Part shown: piece after piece, positions 15,862 through 25,149 of the stretch
Layout of the letters: each line of letters begins with the position of its first letter
Numbering within the stretch: the first letter of the stretch is position 1
The notes under the pieces: model-generated
Database searches by the model: none
What the model saw: only the letters and a program-made list of their open reading frames with translations
Told to the model about the DNA's origin: nothing
Program-made: the position numbers and the translations under genes
Assembly (NCBI GenBank): GCA_018139225.1
Contig: JAGSNX010000004.1
Location: forward strand, 248,001-312,000
Source of the DNA: Microvirga sp. SRT01
GTDB lineage: Bacteria; Pseudomonadota; Alphaproteobacteria; Sphingomonadales; Sphingomonadaceae
Length of the DNA stretch: 64,000 bases
Reading direction: 5' to 3'

Positions 15862-17820
15862 ATGCGATCCGTCGCCGCGCGCCTGACCCTGACCGCCATC
15901 ATGACCGGCGCTGCGTGGGCCGAACCGGCCGGTGCCGCACCCCGCCTCGACGGCGTCGTGAGCGATCACGCCGTACTCCAGCGTAACCAGCCGATCGATC
16001 TCAGTGGGCAGGCCGCCGTCGGCGAGACCGTGATGATCTCGCTCGCCGGGCGGAGCGTCAGCGCGAAGGCCGGGCGCGACGGTCGCTTCACGGCGCAGCT
16101 CCCGGCCCTGCCCGCCGGCGGCCCCTACGACCTGACGATCGCCGCCGCGAGCGGCGCGGCGGTGCTGCACGACATCCTGATCGGCGACGTCTTCCTGTGC
16201 TCCGGCCAGAGCAACATGGAACTGAAGGTCAGCGATGCGCAGGACCTGATCCCGGACGCGCACGCACCCACCGACGACAGGCTGCGCCTGCTGACCGTAC
16301 AGAAACGCGCCGCGCCGATTCCGCTCGGGACCTTCGCCGATCCGCCGCGCTGGGTCGTCGCTGGTCCGACCACGCAGCCCGACTTTTCCGCCGCCTGCTT
16401 CTACATGGTGCAGGCCCTGCGCCGCACCGCGGACGTACCGATCGGCGCGATCCATTCCAGCTGGGGCGGATCGCGGATCAGCGCGTGGATGAGCGACGCC
16501 GCGCTGCGCCGCACCGGCATGGCCGATCAGGCCGACCTGCTCGCCCTCTACGCCCGCGACCCCGCCGCCGCGAACGCCCGCGCGATGACGATCTGGGAGG
16601 GGTGGTGGCGCGCCGGCTCGGGCGACGCCGCCGGTCGCGAACCGTGGCAACCGGCGGCCGCGCTCGACTGGCGTCCGGTCCCCGCGATGACCAATTTCGA
16701 GACGTGGGGCGTGCCCGAACTCGCCGACTACAACGGCATGGTCTGGTACCGCCGCGAGGTGGAGCTGACCGCCGGGCAGGCGCGCGGCCCCGCCACGATC
16801 GTCCTCGGCGCGGTCGATGATGCCGACCGCACCTGGGTCAACGGCAAGGGTATCGGCGGCAGCAGCCTGGCGTCGCAATCACGCGTCTATGCCCTCCCCG
16901 CCGGCACGCTGAAGGCCGGGCGCAACGTCATCACCGTCAACGACGACGACGTGTATGCCAATGGCGGCATGACCGGACCGGCGGATACGATGCGGATCAC
17001 CTTCGCCGACGGCAGCAGCGTACCGATCGGCAGCGAATGGCGCTACGCCGTCGCGAAACCATTCGCCGGCTCCGCCCCCCGCGTGCCGTGGGACGACATC
17101 AACGGCGCGGGCACGCTCTACAACGCGATGATCGCGCCGCTCGGCCGCACGCATGTCGCCGGCATGGCGTGGTATCAGGGCGAGTCCGACACCGGCATTC
17201 CCGGGTATGACAAGCGACTGGCGACGATGATCGCCGACTGGCGCACGCGGCTCGGCAGTCCCGACGCCGCCTTCGGCATCGTCCAGCTCTCCTCCTATGG
17301 GAAGCCCGCGACCGCACCGTCGGACAGCGGCTGGGGCGACGTGCGCGACGCCCAGCGCCGTGTCGCCCTACAGGACCCGCATGCCGGCCTTGCCGTCACG
17401 CTCGACCTCGGCGATCCGCTCGACATCCACCCCGGCGAAAAGCACGCGGTCGGCCAGCGGCTCGCCCGCGTCATGCGCGCGGCCGTCTATGGCGAGCGCA
17501 TCGCCCCGTCCGGTCCCTCGATCGCCGACGCGCAGGCGGGTGCGGGCGCCGGCGTCACGCTGCGCTTCACCGGCGTCACCGGCACGCTGCACGCGCTCGG
17601 TGCGGGACAGGCGATCGGCTTCGAACTCTGCGGCACCGCGCCCGCCTCGTGCCGCTACGCCGCCGGCCGTGTCGACGGCGCGCAGGTGACGCTGCCCGGC
17701 GACGGCCAGCCCGTCACCCGCATCCGCTACGTCTGGGCCGACGCCCCCGCCATCAACCTCGCCGACGACGCCGGACTCCCGGTCGGCACGTTCGAAGTGC
17801 CGGTGATGGCCGCGCGCTGA
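15862..17820 (+). CDS. Sialate O-acetylesterase family SGNH hydrolase, secreted
   Basis: A 652-residue secreted or periplasmic carbohydrate esterase. AAGGAG at 15846-15851 precedes the ATG at 15862, and residues 1-25 form a signal peptide (ending GAAP). The catalytic Ser is S117 in CSGQSNME; the late DxxH pair appears as DIHPGEKHAVGQRL. Between them lies a jelly-roll-like insertion (ETWGVPELADYNGMVWYRRE) and WYQGESDT, all typical of the sialate O-acetylesterase/acetyl xylan esterase family. In a plant-associated sphingomonad it more likely removes acetyl groups from polysaccharide than from sialic acid. It closes the TonB-receptor nutrient locus. Confidence 0.88.
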   Translation: MRSVAARLTLTAIMTGAAWAEPAGAAPRLDGVVSDHAVLQRNQPIDLSGQAAVGETVMISLAGRSVSAKAGRDGRFTAQLPALPAGGPYDLTIAAASGAAVLHDILIGDVFLCSGQSNMELKVSDAQDLIPDAHAPTDDRLRLLTVQKRAAPIPLGTFADPPRWVVAGPTTQPDFSAACFYMVQALRRTADVPIGAIHSSWGGSRISAWMSDAALRRTGMADQADLLALYARDPAAANARAMTIWEGWWRAGSGDAAGREPWQPAAALDWRPVPAMTNFETWGVPELADYNGMVWYRREVELTAGQARGPATIVLGAVDDADRTWVNGKGIGGSSLASQSRVYALPAGTLKAGRNVITVNDDDVYANGGMTGPADTMRITFADGSSVPIGSEWRYAVAKPFAGSAPRVPWDDINGAGTLYNAMIAPLGRTHVAGMAWYQGESDTGIPGYDKRLATMIADWRTRLGSPDAAFGIVQLSSYGKPATAPSDSGWGDVRDAQRRVALQDPHAGLAVTLDLGDPLDIHPGEKHAVGQRLARVMRAAVYGERIAPSGPSIADAQAGAGAGVTLRFTGVTGTLHALGAGQAIGFELCGTAPASCRYAAGRVDGAQVTLPGDGQPVTRIRYVWADAPAINLADDAGLPVGTFEVPVMAAR

Positions 17821-17885
17821 AGCCCAGACGCCCCTCCCCTTCGGGGATCGTAGCGAATAGCTTCGCTGCCTGTCACCAAGCCACC

Positions 17886-17905
17886 ACCCCGGCCAAGGCC
17901 GGGGT
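17886..17905. repeat. Perfect hairpin repeat ACCCCGGCC-AA-GGCCGGGGT
   Basis: Nine-base arms with a two-base loop. A degenerate copy (ACCCCGGCGAGCGCTGGGGT) lies at 39271-39290 after tadC, so this looks like a dispersed intergenic element of the kind common in sphingomonads. Confidence 0.6.
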
Positions 17906-17962
17906 CGTAGAAGATGTTTTTGCGAAGAGCCTTCTCAGGATCGGGGAGGCTCGATCGATTCT

Positions 17963-17984
17963 CCCCTCCCCTTCAGGGGAGGGG
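17963..17984. repeat. Perfect hairpin repeat CCCCTCCCCT-TC-AGGGGAGGGG
   Basis: Ten-base arms and a two-base loop, followed by TTGGGGGTGGGG. A related copy is at 7973-7992. It probably acts as a transcription block or is simply a dispersed element. Confidence 0.6.
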
Positions 17985-18312
17985 TTGGGGGTGGGGCCTC
18001 TCCGCCGGACCGATCGCTGGTGGCTCGACCAGCCAACGTATCCACCAAAGCCGAATCCCTGTCCTACAAGCGCCGACTCGTATATTTCGAGCTCGCGCCC
18101 ACAATACGCCCGCTCTTTGACAACCGGCTTCCGGTAACCGACCCGACTACCGCCGCGTGACCGCGAGGAGGGAGGCGACACGGCAATCCAGCGCCGTGCC
18201 CCATTCCAGACCACCTCACCACGCCCGCGAAAACGACTGCGCGAAAACGCCGCGTAGGACTAACCTTAGCCTAACCTTCCGGACGAAATCGTTCGATATC
18301 AGACGCTCGGTG

Positions 18313-20136
18313 TCAGCCCTCGTCCCCCATGCGCAGCGCCGCGATGAACGCCTCCTGCGGGATGCTGACCGAGCCGTACTCGCGCATCTTCGCCTTGCCC
18401 TTCTTCTGCTTCTCCAGCAGCTTCTTCTTGCGGCTGGCATCGCCGCCATAGCATTTCGCGGTCACGTCCTTGCGCATCGCGCTGATCGTCTCGCGCGCGA
18501 TCACCTTGCCGCCGATCGCCGCCTGGATCGGGATCTTGAACAGATGGCGCGGGATCAGTTCCTTCAGCCGCTCGACCATGCCGCGACCCCGCACCTCGGC
18601 GGTGCCGCGATGGACGATCATGCTCAGCGCGTCGACCGGCTCCTCGTTGACGAGGATCGACATCTTGACAAGGTCGCCCTCGCGGTAGCCGATCTGGTGA
18701 TAGTCGAAGCTGGCATAGCCCTTCGACAGCGATTTCAGCCGGTCGTAGAAGTCGAACACCACTTCGTTCAGCGGCAGTTCGTAGGTCGCCTGCGCTCGGC
18801 CGCCGACATAGGTCAGGTTCTTCTGGATACCGCGCCGGTCCTGACACAGCTTCAGGATCGAGCCGAGATACTCGTCGGGGACGTAGATCGTTGCCTCGAT
18901 CCACGGCTCGCTGATCGTCTTGATCTTGTTCACGTCCGGCATGTCGGCGGGATTATGCAGGTCGATCTGCGTGATCCCGGCCGGATCGGGATGCGTGAAC
19001 TCGATCTGGTACACCACCGACGGCGCAGTGGTGATGAGGTCGAGGTCGTACTCCCGCGTCAGCCGCTCCTGGATGATCTCCAGATGCAGCAGCCCCAGGA
19101 ACCCGCAGCGGAAACCGAAGCCCAGCGCGGCGCTCGTCTCCATCTCGAACGAGAAGCTGGCATCGTTCAGCCGCAGCTTGCTGATGCTCTCGCGCAGTTT
19201 CTCGAAGTCGTTGGCATCGACCGGAAACAGGCCGCAGAACACCACCGGCTGGACTTCCTTGAAGCCCTCCAGCGCCTCCGCGGCGGGGCGCTTCGCATCG
19301 GTCAGCGTATCGCCGACACGGGCCTGCGCCACGTCCTTGATCTGCGCGGTGATGAAGCCGATCTCGCCCGGCCCCAGATCGGCCAGCTGCTCGATCTTCG
19401 GCCGGAAACACCCGACGCGGTCGACGAGGTGCATCGTCCCGGCCTGCATGAACTTGATCTGCTGGCCCTTTTTCAGGACACCGTCGATCACGCGGACGAG
19501 GATGACGACGCCCAGATACGGATCGTACCAGCTGTCGACCAGCATCGCCTTCAGCGGCGCGTCGGCATCGCCCTTGGGCGGCGGGATACGCTTGACGATC
19601 GCCTCCAGGATTTCGGCGATGCCGATTCCCGATTTGGCCGACGCCAGCACCGCCTCCGACGCGTCGATGCCGATCACGTCCTCGATCTCCTTGCGAACCA
19701 TCTCGGGCTCGGCGGCGGGCAGGTCGATCTTGTTGATGACAGGCACGATCTCGTGGTCGTGCTCGATCGACTGATAGACGTTGGCCAACGTCTGCGCCTC
19801 GACGCCCTGCGCCGCGTCGACGACCAGCAGCGCACCCTCGCACGCCGCCAGCGACCGCGAAACCTCATAGGCGAAGTCGACATGGCCCGGCGTGTCCATC
19901 AGGTTCAGGACGTACGTCTCGCCGTCCGACGCGGTATAGGCCAGGCGCACCGTCTGCGCCTTGATCGTGATCCCGCGCTCCTTCTCGATGTCCATATTGT
20001 CGAGCACCTGCTCGGACATTTCGCGCTCGGTCAGGCCACCGGTCTGCTGGATCAGACGGTCCGCCAGCGTCGACTTGCCGTGGTCGATATGCGCGATGAT
20101 GCTGAAATTACGGATGCGGTCGAGCGGGGTTGCCAC
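18313..20136 (-). CDS. lepA: Elongation factor 4 (LepA), ribosomal back-translocase GTPase
   Basis: A 607-residue translational GTPase that acts on stalled ribosomes and in 30S biogenesis. GTPase motifs are AHIDHGKST (P-loop, about residues 16-24), DTPGHVDF and NKIDLP, followed by EF-G-like domains and the LepA-specific C-terminus with [17 protein letters not shown] (about 580) and the end [11 protein letters not shown]. Length matches the family (about 600). The start is a GTG at 20136 giving [20 protein letters not shown], the usual N-terminus; no in-frame ATG is close. It is a stand-alone gene convergent with the esterase, and here lacks the usual lepB partner. Confidence 0.97.
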   Translation of the reverse strand: MATPLDRIRNFSIIAHIDHGKSTLADRLIQQTGGLTEREMSEQVLDNMDIEKERGITIKAQTVRLAYTASDGETYVLNLMDTPGHVDFAYEVSRSLAACEGALLVVDAAQGVEAQTLANVYQSIEHDHEIVPVINKIDLPAAEPEMVRKEIEDVIGIDASEAVLASAKSGIGIAEILEAIVKRIPPPKGDADAPLKAMLVDSWYDPYLGVVILVRVIDGVLKKGQQIKFMQAGTMHLVDRVGCFRPKIEQLADLGPGEIGFITAQIKDVAQARVGDTLTDAKRPAAEALEGFKEVQPVVFCGLFPVDANDFEKLRESISKLRLNDASFSFEMETSAALGFGFRCGFLGLLHLEIIQERLTREYDLDLITTAPSVVYQIEFTHPDPAGITQIDLHNPADMPDVNKIKTISEPWIEATIYVPDEYLGSILKLCQDRRGIQKNLTYVGGRAQATYELPLNEVVFDFYDRLKSLSKGYASFDYHQIGYREGDLVKMSILVNEEPVDALSMIVHRGTAEVRGRGMVERLKELIPRHLFKIPIQAAIGGKVIARETISAMRKDVTAKCYGGDASRKKKLLEKQKKGKAKMREYGSVSIPQEAFIAALRMGDEG

Positions 20137-20270
20137 GGATGTCCTGACGATGTGCGGGTTTCGCCGGCCATAGCATCCGCTCGCCCCAAGGCAAACGCGG
20201 GTTCCGCCCGGCCTTCACCTTCGCTAAAGGCCGGAGTCGTTACGGGGCAAGTAACAAAGGGGGACAATCA

Positions 20271-21221
20271 ATGAAGACGTTCGCAGTAACGGCTGGCTTG
20301 GTCGCGGCCGTTACACTGTCTAGCGCACAGGCCGGTGCACAGGCCCGCGCATCCAAGGGACAGCAGATGCAGGTGCAGGCCGTCAACGACGTGCCGCGCT
20401 GCACCCGCAAGCTGGGCACCGTGTCGATCGCGGACGGCGACGATCCCTCCGCCTGGACGCAGAACAGCCTCGCACCTCCGCAGAAGCTGCTACGGGTGCT
20501 CGTCCAGCGCTCGGGCTGCTTCAACATCGTCGATCGCGGCACCGGCCTGAACGCCGCCAGCCGCGAACGTGCGATCGGCGGCGGCCTCGGCCTGCAACGC
20601 GGCGCGAACGTCGGTCAGGGTCAGATCAAGGCGGCGGACTATGTCCTCGTCGCGGAGATCGCGGGCGCGAACAGCAACGTCAGCGGCAGCGGTGTCGCCG
20701 GCGGTATCGGCGGGCTGGTCGGTGGCCGCATCGGCGGTCTGCTCGGCGGGCTGAAGAGCAAGAAGATGGAGGCGAACACCCAATTGTCGCTGACCAACGT
20801 CCGCACGACGGAGACGATCGCGGTCGAGGACGGCTATGCCGCGAAGAACAACCTGGCGTTCGGCGCGGGCGGCTTCCTCGCGATCGGCGGCGCGGTCGGC
20901 GGCGGCTACGACAACACCGATATCGGCCGGATCGTGACGCTGTCGTTCATCCAGGCCTATACGAAGATGGTCAACACGCTCGGTCTCGTCACCCCCGGCG
21001 ACGCGGGCACCGCACAGGCCGCACCGACCAAGACCTTCACCGCTCAGGGCCCCGTCGCGATGCGCGCGTCCGGCGTCGCCTCGGCCAGGGTCATCCGCAC
21101 GCTGCCGGTCGGCTCGATCGTCTACCCGACCGGCCAGAAGGCCGGCCTGTGGTGGGAGGTCGCGGACGAGAACGACAATGTCGGCTGGGTCCTGAACACC
21201 AAGCTCGCCCCCAGCAACTGA
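20271..21221 (+). CDS. CsgG/HfaB-like secreted protein with C-terminal SH3 domain
   Basis: A 316-residue exported protein. The signal peptide (about residues 1-24, MKTFAVTAGLVAAVTLSSAQ) lacks the lipobox Cys that CsgG lipoproteins normally carry. Residues about 60-240 follow the CsgG pattern: LLRVLVQRSGCFNIVDRG, QGQIKAADYVLVAEI, and VRTTETIAVEDGYAAK. A Gly-rich hydrophobic stretch (GGIGGLVGGRIGGLLGG, about 145-161) lies in the middle. The C-terminus (about 262-316) resembles a bacterial SH3 domain (AMRASGVASARVIRTLPVG ... WWEVADENDNVGWV). CsgG proteins form outer-membrane secretion pores or adhesin-attachment factors; no curli genes are adjacent. The SH3 part suggests contact with peptidoglycan, which is inference. 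Confidence 0.78.
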   Translation: MKTFAVTAGLVAAVTLSSAQAGAQARASKGQQMQVQAVNDVPRCTRKLGTVSIADGDDPSAWTQNSLAPPQKLLRVLVQRSGCFNIVDRGTGLNAASRERAIGGGLGLQRGANVGQGQIKAADYVLVAEIAGANSNVSGSGVAGGIGGLVGGRIGGLLGGLKSKKMEANTQLSLTNVRTTETIAVEDGYAAKNNLAFGAGGFLAIGGAVGGGYDNTDIGRIVTLSFIQAYTKMVNTLGLVTPGDAGTAQAAPTKTFTAQGPVAMRASGVASARVIRTLPVGSIVYPTGQKAGLWWEVADENDNVGWVLNTKLAPSN

Positions 21222-21242
21222 CGATCCGCACAGGTGACGTTC

Positions 21243-21275
21243 AGCGGTCGCGCACCGATTCGGTGCGCGACCGCT
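21243..21275 (+). terminator. Long perfect hairpin between csgG-like gene and tRNA
   Basis: AGCGGTCGCGCACCG (21243-21257) pairs perfectly with CGGTGCGCGACCGCT (21261-21275) around a three-base loop. There is no long T-run, but a 15-bp stem placed 21 bases after a stop codon is a likely terminator that insulates the tRNA promoter. Confidence 0.65.
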
Positions 21276-21303
21276 TGCCAGCCCGCAAAGTGCTGGCTAT
21301 AGG
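21275..21303 (+). promoter_or_regulatory. Sigma-70-type promoter for tRNA-Pro
   Basis: -35 TTGCCA (21275-21280) and -10 TATAGG (21298-21303) with a 17-base spacer. The tRNA starts about 47 bases after the expected transcription start. Confidence 0.55.
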
Positions 21304-21357
21304 CGCGCCTCCAAGCACCGGCAGGCCCCCGAAAAGGCCGATGACCCGGGACTCCGT

Positions 21358-21434
21358 CGGGGAGTAGCTCAGCCTGGTAGAGCACTGTCTTCGGGAGGCA
21401 GGGGCCGGAGGTTCGAATCCTCTCTTCCCGACCA
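21358..21434 (+). tRNA. tRNA-Pro (anticodon CGG)
   Basis: A 77-base cloverleaf. Acceptor CGGGGAG pairs with CTTCCCG, the first pair is C1-G72 as expected for bacterial tRNA-Pro, the anticodon arm CTGTC-TTCGGGA-GGCAG gives anticodon CGG, the T-arm contains GGTTCGAATCC, and CCA is encoded. It reads CCG, a frequent proline codon in this GC-rich DNA. Confidence 0.96.
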
Positions 21435-21493
21435 TAACTCAGCGACATACGCCGCACCGCACGCGCAACGTGGGCGTCGAGACCGACCGCGGC

Positions 21494-21520
21494 TTGACAG
21501 CGTACCGACTTCAGTAGCTT
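21494..21520 (+). promoter_or_regulatory. Possible promoter of the HWE kinase gene
   Basis: A consensus -35 TTGACA (21494-21499) lies 68 bases before the GTG start. The -10 is weak (TAGCTT, 21515-21520, 15-base spacer). No EcfG-type GGAAC/CGTT pair is seen here. Confidence 0.3.
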
Positions 21521-21566
21521 ACCTGCATCAGGTCCGCCGGGGGGCGGTACGGATAGCGAGATTCGG

Positions 21567-23153
21567 GTGAGCACGGAACAGGACGCCTCGCGGGCACGCG
21601 CGCTGGCCAGCTTGCGGGTGCTCGACACCCCTGAGGAGCAGGCGTTCGAAGACATCGTCTTCATCGCCTCGCAGACCTGCGACGCCCCGATCGCGCTCAT
21701 CAGCCTGCTCGATACCGATCGCCAGTGGTTCAAGGCCCGTCATGGCCTCGACGTCGGCGAAACGCCGATCGACCAATCGGTGTGCCGCATCGACATCGAT
21801 GACGCGCACCTGCTGGAGGTTACCGACCTGTCGCAGGACGGCCGCACCCACGCCAATCCGCTGGTCACGGGCGAACGCACCTTCCGCTATTATGCCGGTG
21901 CCCCGCTGACGCTGCGGTCCGGCGAGGTGGTCGGACGGCTGTGCGTGATCGATACGACGGCGCGCCCGGCTGGTCTGAGCGATACGCAGAAGACACTGCT
22001 GCTCGCCCTAGCCCGACAGGCCAGCGACCATCTCGAACTTCGCCGGATCGCGCGCGCCAGCGAGCGCATGGCGGAATTGCAGACCGCGCTCGTGGAGATC
22101 GGTGAGCACATCCGCAACAGTCCCGACGCCAGCCAGATGACCCATGCCGCCGCCAAGATCGTCGGCCGCGTGTTGAACGTGGAGCGGGCCGGCTTCGGGT
22201 TCGTCGACGACGATGTTCGCTCGATCGACATCGAAAGCGATTGGACCGCACCCGGTACCGCGAGCATCGCCGGACGTCATCGGTTCGAGGATTACGGCGC
22301 AATCCGCGATCATCTCGCTCGCGGCGAACCGCTGGTGATCGAGGACGTGCTGACCGACGAACGCACCGCGGCGGACCCCGCGGCGATGCAGGCGGTCGGG
22401 GTCGAGGCGCTGGTCAACATGCCGGTGCGCCAGCATGATCGAACGGTTGCCGCGCTGATCGTCAACTCCGCCCATCGCCGCATCTGGATGCCGGAGGAGC
22501 TCACCTTCCTGCGCAGCGTCGCCGACCGGCTGGAGGCGGGCGTGGCGCGCTTCCGCGGCGAACAGCAGCAGGAGATGCTGAACGGCGAAATCTCGCACCG
22601 GCTAAAAAACATGCTGTCGATGGTGCAGGCCATCGCCAGCCAAACCCTGCGCGACGTCCCCGATCGCCGCCCGGTCGAGACCTTCGAACAGCGGCTGATG
22701 GCACTCAGCGCAGCACACGACGTGCTGCTGCAGAAAAGCTGGATCAATGCCGATCTGCGCACGGTTGCGGACGCGGTGATCGACACCGTCGGCTTCGGCG
22801 ACCGTGTCCACATGGCCGGTCCGCCCGTGGCGCTCGGCGCGCGCGCCGCTTTGTCCTTTTCCCTCGTCCTGCACGAATTGATGACCAACGCCTGCAAATA
22901 TGGCGCATTGTGTCGCGAGAACGGGCGTGTCGACGTCGGATGGAGCATCGAGGGTACCGGAGACGACGCCGATCTCGTCATGCACTGGCGCGAAAGCGGC
23001 GGCCCCCTTGTCGTACCGCCAACACGTCGCGGCTTCGGATCGAAGCTCGTACGGATGGGCCTGGTCGGAGCGGGCGGTGTCGATCTCCGCTACGAACCGA
23101 CCGGATTCCAGGCAGACCTGCAAGCGTCGATTCGACATTTGGCGCAGGCGTGA
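21567..23153 (+). CDS. Cytoplasmic GAF-GAF sensor histidine kinase, HWE family
   Basis: A 528-residue soluble kinase starting at a GTG (21567). Two GAF domains (about residues 25-160 and 175-325) precede the kinase core. The phospho-acceptor is H344 in EISHRLKNMLSMVQAIA, and HELMTNACKYGAL (H436, N441) and MHWRESGGP give the His and Trp-x-Glu hallmarks of the HWE family, confined mainly to Alphaproteobacteria. The first GAF has the VLDTPEEQAFEDIV start common to redox or light-responsive kinases, but no bilin-binding Cys can be assigned. It overlaps the response-regulator start by four bases (GTGA), so the two are translationally coupled. The signal is unknown. Confidence 0.9.
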   Translation: MSTEQDASRARALASLRVLDTPEEQAFEDIVFIASQTCDAPIALISLLDTDRQWFKARHGLDVGETPIDQSVCRIDIDDAHLLEVTDLSQDGRTHANPLVTGERTFRYYAGAPLTLRSGEVVGRLCVIDTTARPAGLSDTQKTLLLALARQASDHLELRRIARASERMAELQTALVEIGEHIRNSPDASQMTHAAAKIVGRVLNVERAGFGFVDDDVRSIDIESDWTAPGTASIAGRHRFEDYGAIRDHLARGEPLVIEDVLTDERTAADPAAMQAVGVEALVNMPVRQHDRTVAALIVNSAHRRIWMPEELTFLRSVADRLEAGVARFRGEQQQEMLNGEISHRLKNMLSMVQAIASQTLRDVPDRRPVETFEQRLMALSAAHDVLLQKSWINADLRTVADAVIDTVGFGDRVHMAGPPVALGARAALSFSLVLHELMTNACKYGALCRENGRVDVGWSIEGTGDDADLVMHWRESGGPLVVPPTRRGFGSKLVRMGLVGAGGVDLRYEPTGFQADLQASIRHLAQA

Positions 23154-23530
23154 CCCGCGTGACGGGTGTGGAAGCCAGACCCATCGTCCTGGTGGTCGAG
23201 GACGAGCCGTTGTTGCGCCTGTTCGCGATGGACATGATCGAGGAGGCGGGGTTCGAGGTGCTGGACGCCCGCAACACCGCCGAGGCGCTGACGATGATGG
23301 AAACCTGTGCCGGCATTCGCGTCGTCTTCACCGATGTCGACATGCCCGGTGGCGCGGACGGCATCGCGCTGGCGACGAGCATCCGTCGGCAATGGCCAAA
23401 GATCGCGATCGTCATCACGTCCGGCAAGCCGTGGCCGATCGGCATCCGCTTGCCCGAGGATGCCGTGTTCTTCAGCAAACCCTATCGGCAGGACCGCGTC
23501 ATCGCCACGATCAGGGACATGGCCGGCTGA
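23150..23530 (+). CDS. Single-domain response regulator coupled to the HWE kinase
   Basis: A 126-residue stand-alone receiver domain. The acidic pair is in VLVVEDEPLL, the phospho-acceptor is in VFTDVDMPGG, the switch Ser is in VITSGK and the conserved Lys is in FFSKPYRQD. It has no output domain. The GTG at 23150 overlaps the kinase stop (GTGA); the same frame is open well into the kinase gene, so the overlap and the receiver boundary set this start. It is probably the cognate phosphate acceptor of the kinase, acting by protein contact or as a phosphate sink. Confidence 0.85.
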   Translation: MTRVTGVEARPIVLVVEDEPLLRLFAMDMIEEAGFEVLDARNTAEALTMMETCAGIRVVFTDVDMPGGADGIALATSIRRQWPKIAIVITSGKPWPIGIRLPEDAVFFSKPYRQDRVIATIRDMAG

Positions 23531-23555
23531 CCTAGCGCACCTCCCGAGCAGCTCC

Positions 23556-23567
23556 ACAATCGATTGT
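23556..23567. promoter_or_regulatory. Palindrome ACAATCGATTGT upstream of the sucrose-type genes
   Basis: A perfect 12-base palindrome 81 bases before the MFS start, overlapping a weak -35 TTGTTG (23564-23569) with TAGAAT (23589-23594) 19 bases on. It may be an operator for the transporter/GH68 pair. Evidence is positional only. Confidence 0.3.
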
Positions 23568-23648
23568 TGCACTCCTTGCTCCAGCCGCTAGAATTCCCGG
23601 ACAACCCGCGGCAGACGAGTCTGTCGGCCCGAGGGGATCCCTTCGCCC

Positions 23649-24989
23649 ATGCGCTTTCCTGACTCCAAGCCGCATCTGTCGCTGCCGCGCATACTGGAAA
23701 TGAACCTCGGATTTCTGGGGCTTCAGTTCAGTTTCGGCCTGCAACTGGGCAACATGGCGCCGATCTACAGCTATCTCGGCGCGTCGGAGGCGGCGCTGCC
23801 GATCCTCAACCTCGCGGGGCCGATCACCGGCCTGCTGGTGCAGCCGCTGATCGGCGCGATGAGCGACCGGACCGACTCGCGCTGGGGTCGGCGAACGCCG
23901 TATTTCCTGTGCGGCGCGGTGCTGTGCGCGATCGGGCTATTCTTCATGCCGCTGTCCTCGTCGCTGCTCATGGCGGTGTCGATGCTGTGGATCCTCGATG
24001 CCGGCAACAACATCACCATGGAGCCGTACCGCGCCTATGTGTCGGATCGCCTGAACGCGAACCAGCATCAGGTCGGGTTCCTGACGCAGTCGGCGTTCAC
24101 CGGCCTTGCGCAGATGCTCGCCTTCCTCATTCCGTCGCTGCTCGTCTGGGCGGGCATGAACCAGGACTGGGTGGACGCGCACAACATCCCGTATACTGCA
24201 CGCATCGCGTTCATGGTCGGCGCGGTGCTGAGCTTCACGACGATCCTGTGGTCGATCCGCCGGGTACCGGAACTGCCGCTATCGCTGGCCGAGCGCGCCC
24301 GCATCGCCGCCGAGCCGAAAGGCGTCGTCGCGACCCTCACGGAAATCGTCAGCGCGATCCGCGACATGCCCATGGCGATGCGCAAGCTTGCGGTGATGAG
24401 CCTGTTCCAGTGGTACGCGATGGCAGCCTATTGGGCCTATGTGATCTACGCGATCGGACGGTCCGTCTACGGCACCGATGCGCCCACCTCGACCGGCTTC
24501 CATTCCGCGGTGCTGACCAATGGAGAAATGGCGGCGTTCTACAACGCGGTGGCCTTCGTCGCCGCGTTCGCGATGGTGCCGCTGGCGAAGCGTTTCGGCG
24601 CGGCCGGACTGCATGCCGCCTGCCTCGTGCTCGCCGGCGCGGGTATGCTGTGGCTGCCGCATATCACCGAGAAGTGGATGCTGTTCCTCCCCGCGATCGG
24701 CGTCGGCATCGGCTGGGCGAGCATCATGGGCAATCCGTACGTCATCCTCGCAGGGTCGATCCCGCCGCACCGCACGGGGGTGTACATGGGCATCTTCAAC
24801 ATGATGATCGTCATCCCGATGCTGCTGCTCGCGGCGACGTTGCCCTTCTACTACCAGCCGATGATGAACGGCGATCCGCGTCACGTGCTGACGCTGTGCG
24901 GGCTGTTGATGATGGCGGCCGCGGTCGCCGTCTGGTCGGTTCGCGAGCGCAACACCGGGGGCCTGCCGGTGGGAGCGACGCAGGCGTGA
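23649..24989 (+). CDS. MFS transporter, sucrose/glycoside (SLC45-like) type
   Basis: A 446-residue, about 12-helix inner-membrane sugar transporter. Typical text of the SLC45/sucrose-proton symporter group is seen: GFLGLQFSFGLQLGNMAPIYSYLGA near the N-terminus, the loop-2 motif GAMSDRTDSRWGRRTPYFL (about 76-94), and GNNITMEPYRAYVSDRL in the fourth helix region. The hydrophilic mid-loop is about 195-245. It is followed by a GH68 sucrose-cleaving enzyme, so sucrose or a fructosyl-glycoside is the probable substrate. It overlaps a 46-codon frame by four bases at its end. Confidence 0.87.
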   Translation: MRFPDSKPHLSLPRILEMNLGFLGLQFSFGLQLGNMAPIYSYLGASEAALPILNLAGPITGLLVQPLIGAMSDRTDSRWGRRTPYFLCGAVLCAIGLFFMPLSSSLLMAVSMLWILDAGNNITMEPYRAYVSDRLNANQHQVGFLTQSAFTGLAQMLAFLIPSLLVWAGMNQDWVDAHNIPYTARIAFMVGAVLSFTTILWSIRRVPELPLSLAERARIAAEPKGVVATLTEIVSAIRDMPMAMRKLAVMSLFQWYAMAAYWAYVIYAIGRSVYGTDAPTSTGFHSAVLTNGEMAAFYNAVAFVAAFAMVPLAKRFGAAGLHAACLVLAGAGMLWLPHITEKWMLFLPAIGVGIGWASIMGNPYVILAGSIPPHRTGVYMGIFNMMIVIPMLLLAATLPFYYQPMMNGDPRHVLTLCGLLMMAAAVAVWSVRERNTGGLPVGATQA

Positions 24990-25126
24990 TCGCCCTGCAC
25001 GGCCCGTCGTCCAGCATCGTGCTGGAGCCGCGCGACGGCGAACCGTCGGCATGGCGCCGGTGGGGACTGCCGTTGCCCGCGATGAAGGCGGAAAGCGTCG
25101 CCGTCTTCCACGTCACCGCCGCGTGA
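24986..25126 (+). CDS. Short coupled ORF, possible remnant of a longer gene
   Basis: A 46-codon frame starting with GTG in a GTGA overlap with the MFS stop and ending 23 bases before the GH68 ATG. It has no signal peptide or recognisable domain. The text WRRWGLPLPAMKAESVAVFHV resembles the last beta strands of a carbohydrate-active enzyme or similar C-terminus, so it could be a deletion remnant. It could equally be non-coding. Confidence 0.3.
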   Translation: MIALHGPSSSIVLEPRDGEPSAWRRWGLPLPAMKAESVAVFHVTAA

Positions 25127-25149
25127 CGAAAGGCCCGCACAGGACCCCC

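Larger units (their letters stand above)
17821..18312. other. Intergenic region of GC hairpin repeats, no gene seen
   Basis: About 490 bases between convergent genes. It contains a CCCCTCCCCTTCGGGG hairpin (17832-17847) just after the esterase stop and the two perfect hairpins listed separately. The remaining sequence shows no convincing reading frame. Confidence 0.6.

Noticed and set aside
21358-21434. tRNA-Pro as an integration (att) site
   Set aside because: No integrase, no repeated 3' tRNA end and no composition break on either side.
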